NCBI GenBank assembly: GCA_039707465.1
Contig: CM077643.1
Location: 328,169,419 to 328,233,418, forward strand
Length of the DNA stretch: 64,000 bases
Origin: Rhabdophis nuchalis
Lineage: Eukaryota; Chordata; Lepidosauria; Squamata; Natricidae
Direction: 5' to 3'
Made by a program: the position numbers and the translations under genes
Shown here: positions 43,007 to 53,927 of the stretch, piece by piece
Layout: every line of letters begins with the position of its first letter
How positions within the stretch are numbered: position 1 is the first letter of the stretch
Notes under the pieces: generated by a model
What the model was told of the DNA's origin: nothing
Databases searched by the model: none
What the model saw: only the letters and a program-made list of their open reading frames with translations

Positions 43007-45925
43007 GATCCCAGTTTGTTGTTGCTCTTGTTGCTGTGCTGCTGTTGTATAAAGAAGTCATTACTTGGAATTGTAGTGGATGTGCTAATTGTGATGTAGA
43101 AAAATAAGCGTAACATTTTTCCACAAAACGGATAAAATGCAGTTTCTTGAATTGTCCCCTTCCAACAGTCACATGCTCAGTGGGAGGGATGTGCTCAGTT
43201 ACTTAGCAACAACGGGGTATATATCTGTTCAGCTATAGAAGCTTACTGGTTATGCTGGACCAGCTGCTATCTCACAAGACTCTTTTGAGGATAAACTGCT
43301 GGTGGGAGACTCTATTATGCCAGCTTGAAATCCATGGGACAAGTGGTGGGGAATAAAAATGTATTAAAATAGTAATTACTAAGACATTTCTTGTGCAATT
43401 AAAGATCGCCTTGAATCATATTATTACACTTATCTATAATTGTTTATATGCAACATTTGTTTTTGTTTGTACTTTTCATTCTTGTTCAGAATGCCACTTC
43501 CATCATTTTCCTGTAGGCAGCCTAACAGAAATAAATTGCTGAGTTTCACAGCCAGTATTCTCTTCGATGTCCCCAAAATACAGGAAATAATTTAGAATCA
43601 GGCTAGCTGGCAACTTTTCCTAAGTAGTTTCTCTCTTTCCTGTGTGGCATGACATGAATTTCTAATTTCTTTTCTTAGATTGTTCCCCCCCCCCCCCAAG
43701 CTGGCAGCCATATGAACCACTTAGTTTTTATTTTTGGCATTGTTGATTCTTTTTATTCTATATTTATTTAAAAAGGTATAAATGTCAGTAATTATTTCAA
43801 GTGTTTTACAAAAATGAGGATTATATAAAGAGATACAAACATAAAAATACAGCCATGGCTCATTTGCTAAATTACCCTTTAAATGGGATAGAAATTAGTA
43901 CAGTTAATCTTGCAGGTTAAAATGAAAAAAATATTTTCAAAACTAACATGTAAGAGCAATAGACAGATTAGCACACCTGTTAAACATTTCAATATCTAAT
44001 ACTATTCTGACCCAGAATGAACTACATGCTGTAGATCAGTACCGTTCATTAATCAGCCAGTTGACCAATTTAGTGAAGTAAAGCACTCTAGTGCCCACAG
44101 GAAAAGTTCATTCTGTACCATCTTTTTTTGTTGGGAAACAGAGCAGGGAACAAAGTCCAGGAAACACATTTAATTCCTCTGTTGGAAAGAAAGACAATGA
44201 ATAGCACGGAAACTTGCTTTGCCAGAATCTATTTTATGCTGCTATTAATTGCATTTGCAGATTTGCAGATATACCTCTGAAAAAACAGGTTTTTTTATGT
44301 GTATATTATAGTATTTTGAAACAATTTATTTTGATCCCAGTAGGGAATTATAGCATTTACCCTTGACTTGCATGGCAAATGGAGAAAAAACATTAATACA
44401 CAATTCAGTGAAGTTACTTCAAATGGTACCTTCTCTAATCCATTTAGAAATAGCTGTTTATGTTTTGGTAGCTTCTATTTGCTACCTTTTACGTATGCTA
44501 ATATAAAATGAAAAATGGTTCATAAAAATAGCACAAGTGGTCAAAAATGAAACCATGATTCTGTGAGACTAAAATGAGGGTAAAATATTGATGAACGGAT
44601 CAAAAAACGAGTAAAAAAATTTGAATGAGTTAAGCTCACTGAAGTGCAAATATACAACTTAGTACTTTTTTTAATAGTCAGAATTAATCCTAGTACATTT
44701 TATGCTGCTACTTTACTTCTTGATTATAATGTTTTTCAAAAACATTCACTTTGCTATTACTGTATTCTTTCTTTTTATATTCTTCTGCTCTTGGATAGGT
44801 TGAGTTTTTGATGTCAGAGCAATTATTTGTTTATTCTTAGTTATTTTAATAAAAGTTCATAGATTATATAATATTTGTTGGGATCAAAAGCAATGGAGTT
44901 ATAAGTAGACTGATTATGTTCGTTACTGTAAGATCCCTAAACTAGTATGACTTCAAAAGCTAACAATTCCTTTTATTTAATATTAGTTAAAGTTCTTCAA
45001 AATTATGCATAGAGAAATGATGGGCAGGCCTACACTTGACATTAAATGCTGAACATATAGTGTGCCTATAGTGATAAGCTTCAATCTATGAGTATTTAAT
45101 AGTTTTAAACTTTCTGTTGATAGAAACTGCAGCTGAATATCTTGATAACCAGCCTGCAATGTAAGGTGTGAGAATTGTGGCACCTTGGATGAGATGGTAT
45201 GCATACTATTGTTATGCAGAATCCAAAATCCAAGTCCAGAGTAACAAAGCAATTTACAGAAGGAAGGAACAAAGAATAATATAAAGAGTAAGGCATTCAA
45301 TGGCCATTTTCATTACCTTCTATGAAGTATTCCTTTTTATTCCTTTAATTAAGTACAATAAATGACTCACCAATCATTTCTTTTTGTAATGTAAAACTTT
45401 TAACTGTATGATATTGGAAAAAGAAATCTGAGAAGGCAATTATTCATACCTAAATGCAAACATCAATAAAATAAATTAAAACTTGGATATAAACATAAAA
45501 ATGTTGTTTTTTTATTTTGCTTTTCTAAAAGAAATGCCTGGGATCAAATCAACTCTTGATTTGCCCTTACGGATCATGTGCTATTTCCAATCACAAGATT
45601 TTCTGGGTACCAGCAGATCTGATCTAACTGGTTGGCAAGCTTGGCTCTTTTGAGAAGATTCGCTTATCATAGAATTTAGTAGGATTGTTTGGGGTACCTT
45701 AGCAAAGTTTGACATCTACTGGACAGGACTCAGAAAAATTACCATTGATTTGCCTCTGGCTTTGAGCAGTGTCAAGATGGTTAACATTACAAATAGACAG
45801 GACTTAGGTGCATCAGATTGTGGCTTTCTGACAGTATTTTATACTAGTTAACCGCAGTGGTGGCAGAATCTGATTCTTAGACTGACATATATAATTCCAC
45901 ACAGGAGGCCAATGCAAAAGAGTAA
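43007..45925. other. Long stretch without recognised genes or repeats
   Basis: A C-run at 43685-43698; otherwise AT-rich unique-looking DNA. 44983-45300 minus is a 105-codon frame without recognisable motifs. Confidence 0.5.
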
Positions 45926-45929
45926 CACA

Positions 45930-46270
45930 GATATTCCTCGACAATTAGAAACTGAAATTTGGTTGTAAATTGTTGCAGTTGTAAGTCGAGGTGTCACCAG
46001 ACTCAATTTTATGACCATTTTTACGATGATAATTAAGCAAGTCACTCTGATTTTAAACAAACCATATTGTGGTAAGCGTTTTCGCCAATGTGTGTTTTTT
46101 GGCAGAAAATTGCAAGATTAAAAAAAAAACCCTTCACAAAATATGATCGTGTGGCAGTGTGATGTTGTAACTGGTCATAAATGCAAACTAACTGCCAAGG
46201 GCACAAAATGGGATCATATGACTGTGTGGGTGGTCCAGCAGTGGTAACCTGGGGATAAATTGCAAGTAAA
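45930..46270 (+). mobile_element. Old DNA transposon, 'caggtagtc' family, second copy
   Basis: 'agttgtaagtcgaggtgtca', 'tcaattttatgaccatttt', 'ttaagcaagtcactctg' and 'gggatcatatgactgtg' share wording and order (inverted) with 37523-38055. Strongly diverged; no TSD identified. Confidence 0.5.
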
Positions 46271-46309
46271 TGTTTGGGTCCATCACTCATGCTTTAAACA
46301 TTTCCCAAC

Positions 46310-46840
46310 TAGACCATTCAGAGGCTTCAGTTGGCCCAGAATGTAGTGGCATGGGCAGTGTTGGATGGACTGCAGTGTGTCCACATAATACCGCTTGCAG
46401 TGGCTCTCAGTAGGATCCCCAGTGCCATTTAACATGCTGGCTGTTATCTTTAAAGTCCAATATTGAATGGGGCATAGTTTTTGGAGTAACAGCTTCTCCC
46501 TGATGATTTCTGCACTTCCCACTAGGCCTGGAAGAAAAGTCTTGCTCCTGGTGTCCTGTCCCTCCCAGTGAGGCATTGTCATCTGGTGGGCTTAAAGAAG
46601 CATGTCTTCTCTGTCATAGTGACTTACTCATAGAACAATCTCTCCCCCGAGTTATGGGTGGCTCTGATTTTATCACTCTTTTGAAGATCTGGTTCCTTTT
46701 CTAGGCAGAGTTCAGGACATGAGTGTATGATGTGAGTGGCTGTTTTTATTTTTCTAGTTCTTTTAGCAGGATAGTGGTGGTAGATTTTTAACCTAGTTTT
46801 TCTTTGTGTATTTTACGATTGTTATTACTTACTTTTGTTT
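46310..46840 (+). pseudogene. Ancient L2 3' remnant
   Basis: 'aggcttcagttggcccagaa' (cf. RLQLVQNA), 'gttatctttaaagtccaata' (cf. VLIIIFKAL) and the following degraded C-terminus match the L2 protein order. The tail to about 46840 is T-rich. Multiple stops. Confidence 0.65.
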
Positions 46841-48730
46841 AAAACACAGAATTCTTTGGCTAGATGGTAGCCTCATAAATTCAGACAATATAAATGCATA
46901 GATATTCACATCAGCAGATGAGCATATTATACCATTAAATTCCATTCCCAGTATTTTCCAGTATGGAAGTGAAATTGCAACATATTATATTAGCTATAAT
47001 AATCCTAGTAGTGGCAGGAAAGCCATCAAATCTGCAAAGTTCTTTTTTTAGTAAAACCCCATGCTTTGAAGCTACCTGAGTGGATTATCTGCCTTGAAGT
47101 GAGTCTGCCCTTTAATTTGTGGATCTGCCTTGATGAGTGGTTCAATAGAAGCCCCATCAAATCAAGTACTCTCTTGAAGCTTTGCAAAGTCCAAAGTGCA
47201 CACTTGTTTCTGGAGTTGCAGATTTTGTTTCTGGTTGTTTATTTAACTTTTTTTAAGGGCCAGGTAGCATCAGCCAAGGCAGCAGGAATAACAAATACTG
47301 GTACTGGGAAATTGTATACAGTCTCTTAGTGTGAATCTGGGATCATCCACACAGTTTATTTGAACCTGTGCTGAATCATTCAAGGCTTGAAATCCAGGGT
47401 GTACAAACACAGTGTTCAATACTGGTCATGGACTTAAAGAAAAAGAAATGTATGCTTAGCCCAGATTAGATAGAGCTGTTCCTAGAGGTATTTATCAGAA
47501 GTCAGAGCAAGGAGTCACTGAATATCATTTTAAAGGAAATATACCGATCCAATCAATATCAATTTTCTATCTTTATTCAGTTACATAATATATTTTTAAA
47601 AATTGTTGTCCTCAGCCAGAATCATCATCTCCATTTTTCAAGATTAGCAGCATCTGAAACCCAGTTGCAATGTGGTTGCCTCAATGGTGAATATGTTAGC
47701 TTACATTAACTGGATTTTTGGTTTGCTTTAAATGAGATTTGATATTAATTTACAACTTACACTAAATTGAATATGGTGTTATTTGAACTCACAATAATCA
47801 CAATCTACTTGTATTTTTAAAAGGGTAAAAGTAGATTAAACACTATGGGATACATTAATGCTAATGATGCAATCTGGGTATGATATTAGAAGTCTTGGAA
47901 GTCTAAGAGATGCATAATCTTAAGTGGGCATTTCTAGGATATTATGAACTGAAGAACTGGAGTCTCCAATAATGCCCCATCAACACGTATGAAATTAAAA
48001 TTGAAAATAGTAACATTAATAACTAATAATAATTAGAGTGGACTATACTCCACAAAGCATATATTAGTAAGAATGCATATCAAATTTTCTTGGAGGTGAA
48101 ATAAGTGAGGGTTCACTAATCATATAATATGAGCTTATGATCATTGGCATCTTTTGGGGATAATGCATTAATGTATATAAGTAGATTAATGGGGATATCT
48201 TTAAATATTGAAGATGGTAATATTATGTTGAATTATATACCCTTTGGAATCTGTTTATCAGGAATTATGCTTATGTTAACCATGAGTCCAGGTTGACTAA
48301 AAAAGTCATCTTGAGAAATTGGAAATACAATACAATTTTATATGTTAAGGAATGTGAAATGTGTGATCTATCTGTTTTGGAAAATGAAATAATTGTACTA
48401 ATCAAGAGATGAAGCAATACATATTATTATGGAAAGGATTTTGTAATTGTTTTTATATTAACCTTTTGTACTGATTTTGTATTGAATGTATATATTAGTA
48501 AATCATATGACTATTGATCTTTTCTTTTTAGTTTGTATTTGTCTTAAGTTGATTCTTTTGATTTCTGTTATTTTTTTCTTTACAGATTTTTTTGTTCTGC
48601 ATGTTAAGAATATTAAATAAAAATGCTTAGAGAAAAATGAATAATATGGTAGTGATAAAATAGCAAGATGATTCATGGTTATTGAAATTAAGGCTAGTCA
48701 TATAAAGGAAAGATGAATAAGTTAATAAGA
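46841..48730. other. Unassigned AT-rich sequence
   Basis: An 87-codon frame at 47066-47329 includes 'DEWFNRSPIKSSTLLKLCK'; similar wording occurs on the minus strand at about 10225-10140, hinting at a very old shared repeat, but it is not classifiable. Confidence 0.4.
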
Positions 48731-48734
48731 ACAA

Positions 48735-48965
48735 TGGTGGTGCAATGGTTAGAATATAGTATTGCTTGCAGGCTAATTCTGTTGACTGCCAGAAGTTTGA
48801 TTCTTACTGGCTCAAGATTGACTCAGCCTTCCATGCTTCCGAGGTCAGTAAAATGAGGACCAAGATTGTTGAGGGCAGTATGCAATCTCTTTAAACAGCT
48901 TAGTTACAGCTGTAAAGCACTGTGAAGCAATATATAAGTCTAAGTGCTGTTGCTATTTGTACATC
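48735..48965 (+). mobile_element. MIR-like (CORE/L2-tail) tRNA-SINE
   Basis: Head 'ggtggtgcaatggttagaat' (A box) and a degraded B box (agtttgattctta), then 'cttccgaggtcagtaaaatg', 'ctgtaaagcactgtgaagca' and 'atataagtctaagtgctgtt'. The 'GTAAAATG...TGTAAAGC' core is characteristic of MIR-type SINEs. About 230 bp. Confidence 0.7.
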
Positions 48966-49674
48966 ATTTCAACTTCTATCCAATATTTTAGTCCCAATGA
49001 TACTTATTTGCTCCCCCTTTTAGCCAGACAATGTTGATGAGCATCAGCTCACCCAACAAAAAATGTTATTTTTTAAAGGTATTAGCTACAAAATTCTAGT
49101 TTTTTTTTCATTTCAAAAAGTTCATTGTTTTTAATTACATGTTGGGATGTGAGCTCATGAGACCTTTATTTGTAACTTTATCTAACTTCTTATCCAAAGT
49201 AATAATGATAGACTTGCTGATACTGAAGATTTCAAGCTTTGGTGTTGAGAGAACTTGGATGTGCAATTGGTTTTGTTAGAAGTAGTTTGAGTCACTATGT
49301 CAAACATGAGTCTATCTTAATTTATATTTCTACCATGTAGGTGCAAGCAGAAAAAACATGGAGATGGATCTGTCAGATTATCATCACAAAAATGTTTAGG
49401 AATTATGCAGCTACCAATCAACTTGAATTAGATCTGTCTATGGAATCATTATCTGACAGATCCATCTCCATGGGTTTTTTTTTTCTTTTCCCTATACAGA
49501 TAAGCAGCTTTCTACCAAATTTTGTGATTGCAGTTTATGTTGTTTTAAATGTCTAACTGGTTAAAAAAGGGGATCACTCTCTGTTGGTCTTTGGCTTGCA
49601 GCTGAGCAGAATTTCATGTTGGTTTCCTTTGCTATGCAATGGATTATGCTGATATTTCATGTATTCTCATTTTA
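48966..49674. other. Unassigned sequence containing an inverted repeat
   Basis: 22-bp perfect inverted repeat: 49357-49378 and 49451-49472 (catggagatggatctgtcag...), separated by 72 bp. Nothing else recognised. Confidence 0.6.
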
Positions 49675-49716
49675 ATCTCTTCTTGGCCTTTTGGCTAAGA
49701 TCAAGTGTAGTTTCTG
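49675..49716 (+). pseudogene. U2 snRNA 5'-end pseudogene fragment
   Basis: 42 nt match the 5' end of U2 spliceosomal RNA, including the branch-point recognition region: 'cttggccttttggctaaga' then 'tcaagtgtag'. Two or three substitutions versus the usual vertebrate sequence; similarity stops after 'gtagtttctg'. Too short to be functional and without snRNA promoter elements that I can see. Confidence 0.85.
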
Positions 49717-50930
49717 AGAAATAAATATTAATTATCATGTTTCAAGTAATATAATAATTGAGTAAACATTACAGTGAAAGTAGTAAAGCTGATAGGTATT
49801 TCTCAGAACATATTGTTACCCGCAATACCTTTTCATTACTTTTGTAAATGAAATAAACAAAATAAATTGATTTATTGCTCTAGTTTTTGCATTTATAAAC
49901 ATAAATATCAATGGTAATGTATTAAGCAATTTTGATAGTTACAAATTCTTTTTTTGCATTCATTAAAGATAATTATTTAGAAATAAAATGAGATAGCATA
50001 AGTCTGTTCACAATTGCAATTGTGTGGGGGTTGTTGAGGTTACCCGTCCTTTATAGGAAGTGCACGGTAGTTCATAATTGCTGTCATTTTATCATCATGA
50101 ATGAAGTTATCCTGGCATTTATTATTATATACTATGCCAGGAACAAAATGTTTTTCTTATGCAACTACTTGGCTTAAATCCCGTTTTTCTTCAATTGCTT
50201 CTGAACATGTGCATGGCATAAGATTTTTAGAACTAACTTGCCTGATCAATTATATAATAACTGAATAAAAATACAAATAAATGCTAATTCTGAAGCTAGT
50301 GAGAATTTTTATTCAAGTAAGGAAAACAGGAAATTTCTGTCATCTCATTCTATCATATCTAGCCTTATTTCATGGATTCCAGGTTTTTTATGAAGAAAGA
50401 GTTGATAGCTTTTGTTTTTTATTAGCTTGTCAAGCTTATTAGTACATTCACTTCTGGACAAATGGTGCAAATATTTTGTTTCTTTGTTTAAATGTTTATA
50501 GTGTGATTCTGAAATTTCCTTCAGGTAAATATACCATGCAAAAATAGAACATGTTTTACGAAAAAGAATGAAACATTTTTCTCACTATTTGAAAATTGAA
50601 GATGCTGATGGTCATTATTCAGTTGTTTATTTTGTGTGGGCCACAATCTTAAGACCCATTACCATGCATGATAGATTTGAGGAATGAATAGTATGTGGAA
50701 TCCCTTGCCTCTTAACAGGTGATCTCCCCTTGAGGTATGTTCTGTCATGATATGAAAACATTTATTTTTCTAATAAGCTTTTGATTAAATTGATTTGCTG
50801 ATAGTTTGCTTTAATTGTTTTTAAATGTATGCTGCTATTTTTAGATTTTTTCTAAAGGGTTAGGGGTGCAAGAGTCTTGTAACTTGACAGTTTTAAGACT
50901 TGCATGCTTCAAATGCCAGAGTTTCTGAGC
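49717..50930. other. Unassigned AT-rich sequence
   Basis: No gene or named repeat recognised. Confidence 0.5.
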
Positions 50931-50935
50931 CAACA

Positions 50936-51112
50936 TTTTGGTTGCTAAACAAGAACGTTGTTAAGTGAGTTTCACCACATTGTTGGCCATGCCCACCCAA
51001 TCACATGACTGCCAAGCCACTCTCACCTGGTCACATGGCTGGCAAGCCACTCCCACAAAGGAGGCCACACCTACATAAAAGGTTCTAAAAATTTTTGAAA
51101 CCCACCACTGCC
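50936..51112 (+). mobile_element. Right-end fragment of the composite hAT-like family
   Basis: Matches 18540-18781: 'ttttggttgctaaacaagaa', 'ttgttaagtgagtttcac', about two 30-bp units (ccactctcacctggtcacat), 'ggaggccacacctacat' and the terminus 'gaaacccaccactg'. The left part (palindrome, polypurine tract, left end) is absent. Confidence 0.8.
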
Positions 51113-51119
51113 TGAGGAT

Positions 51120-51680
51120 GACAAATTACTTCTGTATTATGCCAAGAAAAGCAACAATCGATGTGTTGGCGGTGAAAGCTGCTATTTGCACATTAGAAGG
51201 GTGTTGCAGGTTTATATGAAACCTCGGAAAAGACCACCATCTCTGACATAAAAGCTCTAAAATGTTTCTATTGTACCCTATATACCCTTACCCTTAAAAA
51301 ATTGTAAAACCAATACTAGGCTGGATTAAATCAACAGTCTTGACTCAAGAAGGGTGTTGCAGGTTTTGCATTGGCTGCCAGTAGAATTGTACATACAAAT
51401 TATAATGCAGATTGTAATGTATATAGCCCTGTATGATTTGGTGTATCTACTATCTTCTTGAATGTGATGTGTGTGTTATGTAAGTAGGATGATGGGAGAG
51501 TCTCTTCCAGAAGAGACCCTGGAATCAATGTTCCTTTGTTGTGGAACCACTGCTTGGCATAAGCTAATACAGATTGCCTCCCTAGGAATTTAATAGCTAC
51601 GTACTGGCTAATAAGGATATCTTTTAATATTTGGCAATAGGGTGTGGATATTCTTATACAGTTTTATATGTATGTATGTG
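51120..51680 (+). pseudogene. Ancient L2 3' remnant interrupted by a 134-bp insert
   Basis: 'gttgcaggttttgcattggc' reads LLQVLHWLPVE (cf. LLRELHWLPVV in the intact L2), followed by 'MQIVMYIALYDLVYLL' (cf. VLIIIFKALHGSGPSYL). Degraded. An insert at 51214-51347 with a 19-bp duplication breaks it just before this motif. Confidence 0.6.
51214..51347. mobile_element. Unidentified 134-bp insert with 19-bp TSD
   Basis: Flanked by an identical 19-bp direct repeat AGAAGGGTGTTGCAGGTTT (51195-51213 and 51348-51366). The insert has no poly(A), no A/B box and no inverted ends that I can see; it contains 'accctatatacccttaccct'. Long TSD suggests retroposition by a LINE machinery; the source is unknown. 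Confidence 0.7.
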
Positions 51681-52477
51681 TATACATACACACATACTGT
51701 ATGTGTGTATATATTGTTTGTCTTATTCTTTTTTTTTGTTAGTCATTGTTTTATAAAGTTGTAAACCACCAGGAATATAGTAGTAAAATACTGTAAAAAT
51801 TGCAGTGGATAGATAAACATCTGAGTGCACCCATAAATTTACCAAACGAGAGCTCAATTTAAAGCAAGATTTCATTTATTTTGCTTTCCACAATCTGGTC
51901 ACTTTACAAATAAACATGTTCTCTTCTATTGAGATCAATCATAAGTGAATAAATTTATGTCAGCATCAGGACTGGCATGGATTACATCTTGATTAATGGC
52001 AAGTTCGGGCACTAGGTTGATTTTGGATCTAGTGGATCTATAGAACTCATGCCATTGAATCCTATTCTGATTTCGGTGGGGTGGGGGGGGAGAGCAGCAC
52101 CTTGAAAGCTGGTAGGAAAAAGGCATTTCAGATATTGGATTTTTTTTTTCTGGGTAAAAGCTTGGAAAACAGATACTTTTCTGCAATGCCCTCCTAGTAT
52201 CTCTGTATTCTGTTATTAATGTTAAATTTAATGGATTTTATGTATTGCAATGGAAATATTTGCTTAATGTTTTAAAACCCATATTGTTGTTTAAAGGTGC
52301 CATAAGCAAAACTGTAAGTCAGTATTAGCTATCTCTTATACAATAGTTCCAAGTTTCTCTAGTATTTCTCTAGAATAGGAAAATGCCTGTGAACAAGGAT
52401 AATGTTAGGGGCAGCTGAACTGTTCTAGACCTGTGATGTTACTTTCTTAAGACAATCCTGATTCACAGATACGGACC
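51681..52477. other. Unassigned sequence with TATG/CATA microsatellite
   Basis: TATG/CATACA-rich run at about 51662-51715; 'taaaccaccaggaatatag' and 'tggatagataaa' near 51760-51815 may be a worn LINE tail. Nothing else recognised. Confidence 0.45.
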
Positions 52478-52485
52478 TCCTAAGG

Positions 52486-52811
52486 CAGTGATGGCGAACC
52501 TTTTTTGGTTCGCATGCCAAAAGTGGGAGGAGCGCAGGGGGGGGTTTGTCATGCATGGACGTGCCACACATGTGCGTGCTTTCCCCCTCTGGTTTGCTCG
52601 TAGGTTCATTTTTTGCCCTCCGGAGCCTTCAGGAGCCTTCAGCCCTCAGGAGCCTTCAGGGAAGCCTCTGGGGGGGTGAAAAACGGCCTCCAAAGAAGGC
52701 CAAAGTCAGCTGGACATGCACGCTGGAGCTGACAGGACAACACCTCGTGTGCCCTAACAAATGGCTCCACGTGCCACCTGTGGCACCCGTGCCATAGGTT
52801 TACCATCATAG
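52486..52811 (+). mobile_element. hAT-like non-autonomous element, 326 bp
   Basis: Ends CAGTGATGGCGAACC / GGTTTACCATCATAG, exact 8-bp TSD TCCTAAGG (52478-52485, 52812-52819). The interior has short 'aggagccttc' tandem units (52622-52660). Frames at 52488-52797 are inside this element and not genes. Confidence 0.93.
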
Positions 52812-52819
52812 TCCTAAGG

Positions 52820-53330
52820 GATTCTATACACTGCTGTGGGAACTGCATTCACAGCTAGCATCTTCATTTCTGAAGTGCAAGGATGTTTTGGATGTAGATG
52901 TTTTGGATTAGAGCTGTTCAGGCCCTTTTGGTTTAGACAAATGAAAAGCTGGTATCCAAATAATCTGAAAGACAAACAACTTGCTATAGGGGAGCCTCTA
53001 GATGGCCCCATAGACCACTAGGGCATCCTAGGTAATTTAGATTGCTTGATGTGATTGTAGAATATCCAAGGTGTTCAAAAAACTATTAGGATTTATAATG
53101 ATGAAAATAAGAATGAATATGATATATTTCTTTCTGGGAAGAGATTAAATCAGTAGTGAGGAAAAAAGAAATAAGGAGGGACATAGGCAGTCCACTGAGA
53201 GAAGTACTCAACAAATATATGCCCCCTTGTTGAGGTCCTCTTCAACCCTAATCACTCCTGCCTGGGAATTGGGAATATGGGAGTCATATTTCCTAATAAA
53301 AAGGTATATTTCATCAAAAGAGAAGCCATC
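52820..53330. other. Unassigned sequence
   Basis: No feature recognised. Confidence 0.5.
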
Positions 53331-53381
53331 TGCAATACAATACAATATTATACAATACAATATACAATACAATACAATACA

Positions 53382-53423
<42 letters not shown>

Positions 53424-53446
53424 GATAGATAGATAGTTACCCCATT
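53331..53446. repeat. (CAATA)n then (GATA)n microsatellites
   Basis: CAATA/ACAAT units at 53333-53383, then GATA units at 53386-53438 with one GATGATA interruption. The CAATA part equals the reverse of the TATTG tail found on CR1 elements here, so this may be an expanded CR1 tail. Confidence 0.9.
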
Positions 53447-53449
53447 TCC

Positions 53450-53683
53450 CTGAAAATAAGACCTCCCCAGATAAGCCCAATAGAGTTTTTGTGTGCATGC
53501 ACTAAAATAAGCCCTCCCCTAAAAATAAGCCCTCCCCAAAGCAGCTATGAGGCAGCAGCTATGAGGTGACCATGCCCACTGCCTCCTGCAACTCAAAAAT
53601 AATAAGACCTCCCTGAAAATAAGGCCAAGCACTTATTTCAGGGGTCAAAAGAAAATAAGACCCTGACTTATTTTAGGGGAAAC
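53450..53683. mobile_element. Non-autonomous DNA transposon with 'ctgaaaataagacc' ends
   Basis: Left end 'catttccctgaaaataagac', right end 'cttattttaggggaaacatg' (inverted), with internal repeats of 'aaaataagccctcccc' in both orientations. Superfamily uncertain; no clear TSD because the right end runs into a microsatellite. Confidence 0.6.
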
Positions 53684-53741
53684 ATGGTTGGTTGGTTGGT
53701 TGGTTGGTTGGTTGGTTGGTTGGTTGGTTGGTTGGTTGGTT

Positions 53742-53824
<83 letters not shown>
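53684..53824. repeat. (GGTT)n-(AGGC)n compound microsatellite
   Basis: About 13 GGTT/TTGG units followed directly by about 20 AGGC/CAGG units. Simple-repeat frames here (GWLVGWLV / RQAGRQAG) are not genes. Confidence 0.97.
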
Positions 53825-53873
53825 TGATTCACAGAACCAAATCCTTGGCCTTTCATTGCCTTTCGTTCCGTTA

Positions 53874-53927
53874 GATACAGCATAACAGAGTTGGAAGGGA
53901 CCTTGGAGTTATTCTAGTCCAATATAT
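53874..53927 (-). repeat. CR1 3' terminus fragment
   Basis: 'cagagttggaagggacct' and 'ttctagtccaatat' are the reverse of the CR1 3' signature; only the last ~50 bp remain. Confidence 0.75.

Noticed and set aside
43160..43370. Possible LTR or SINE ending in 'aataaaaatg'
   Set aside because: No TG..CA ends, TSD or promoter boxes found.
53688..53885. Repeat protein 'GWLVGWLV...RQAGRQAG'
   Set aside because: Direct translation of GGTT and AGGC microsatellites.
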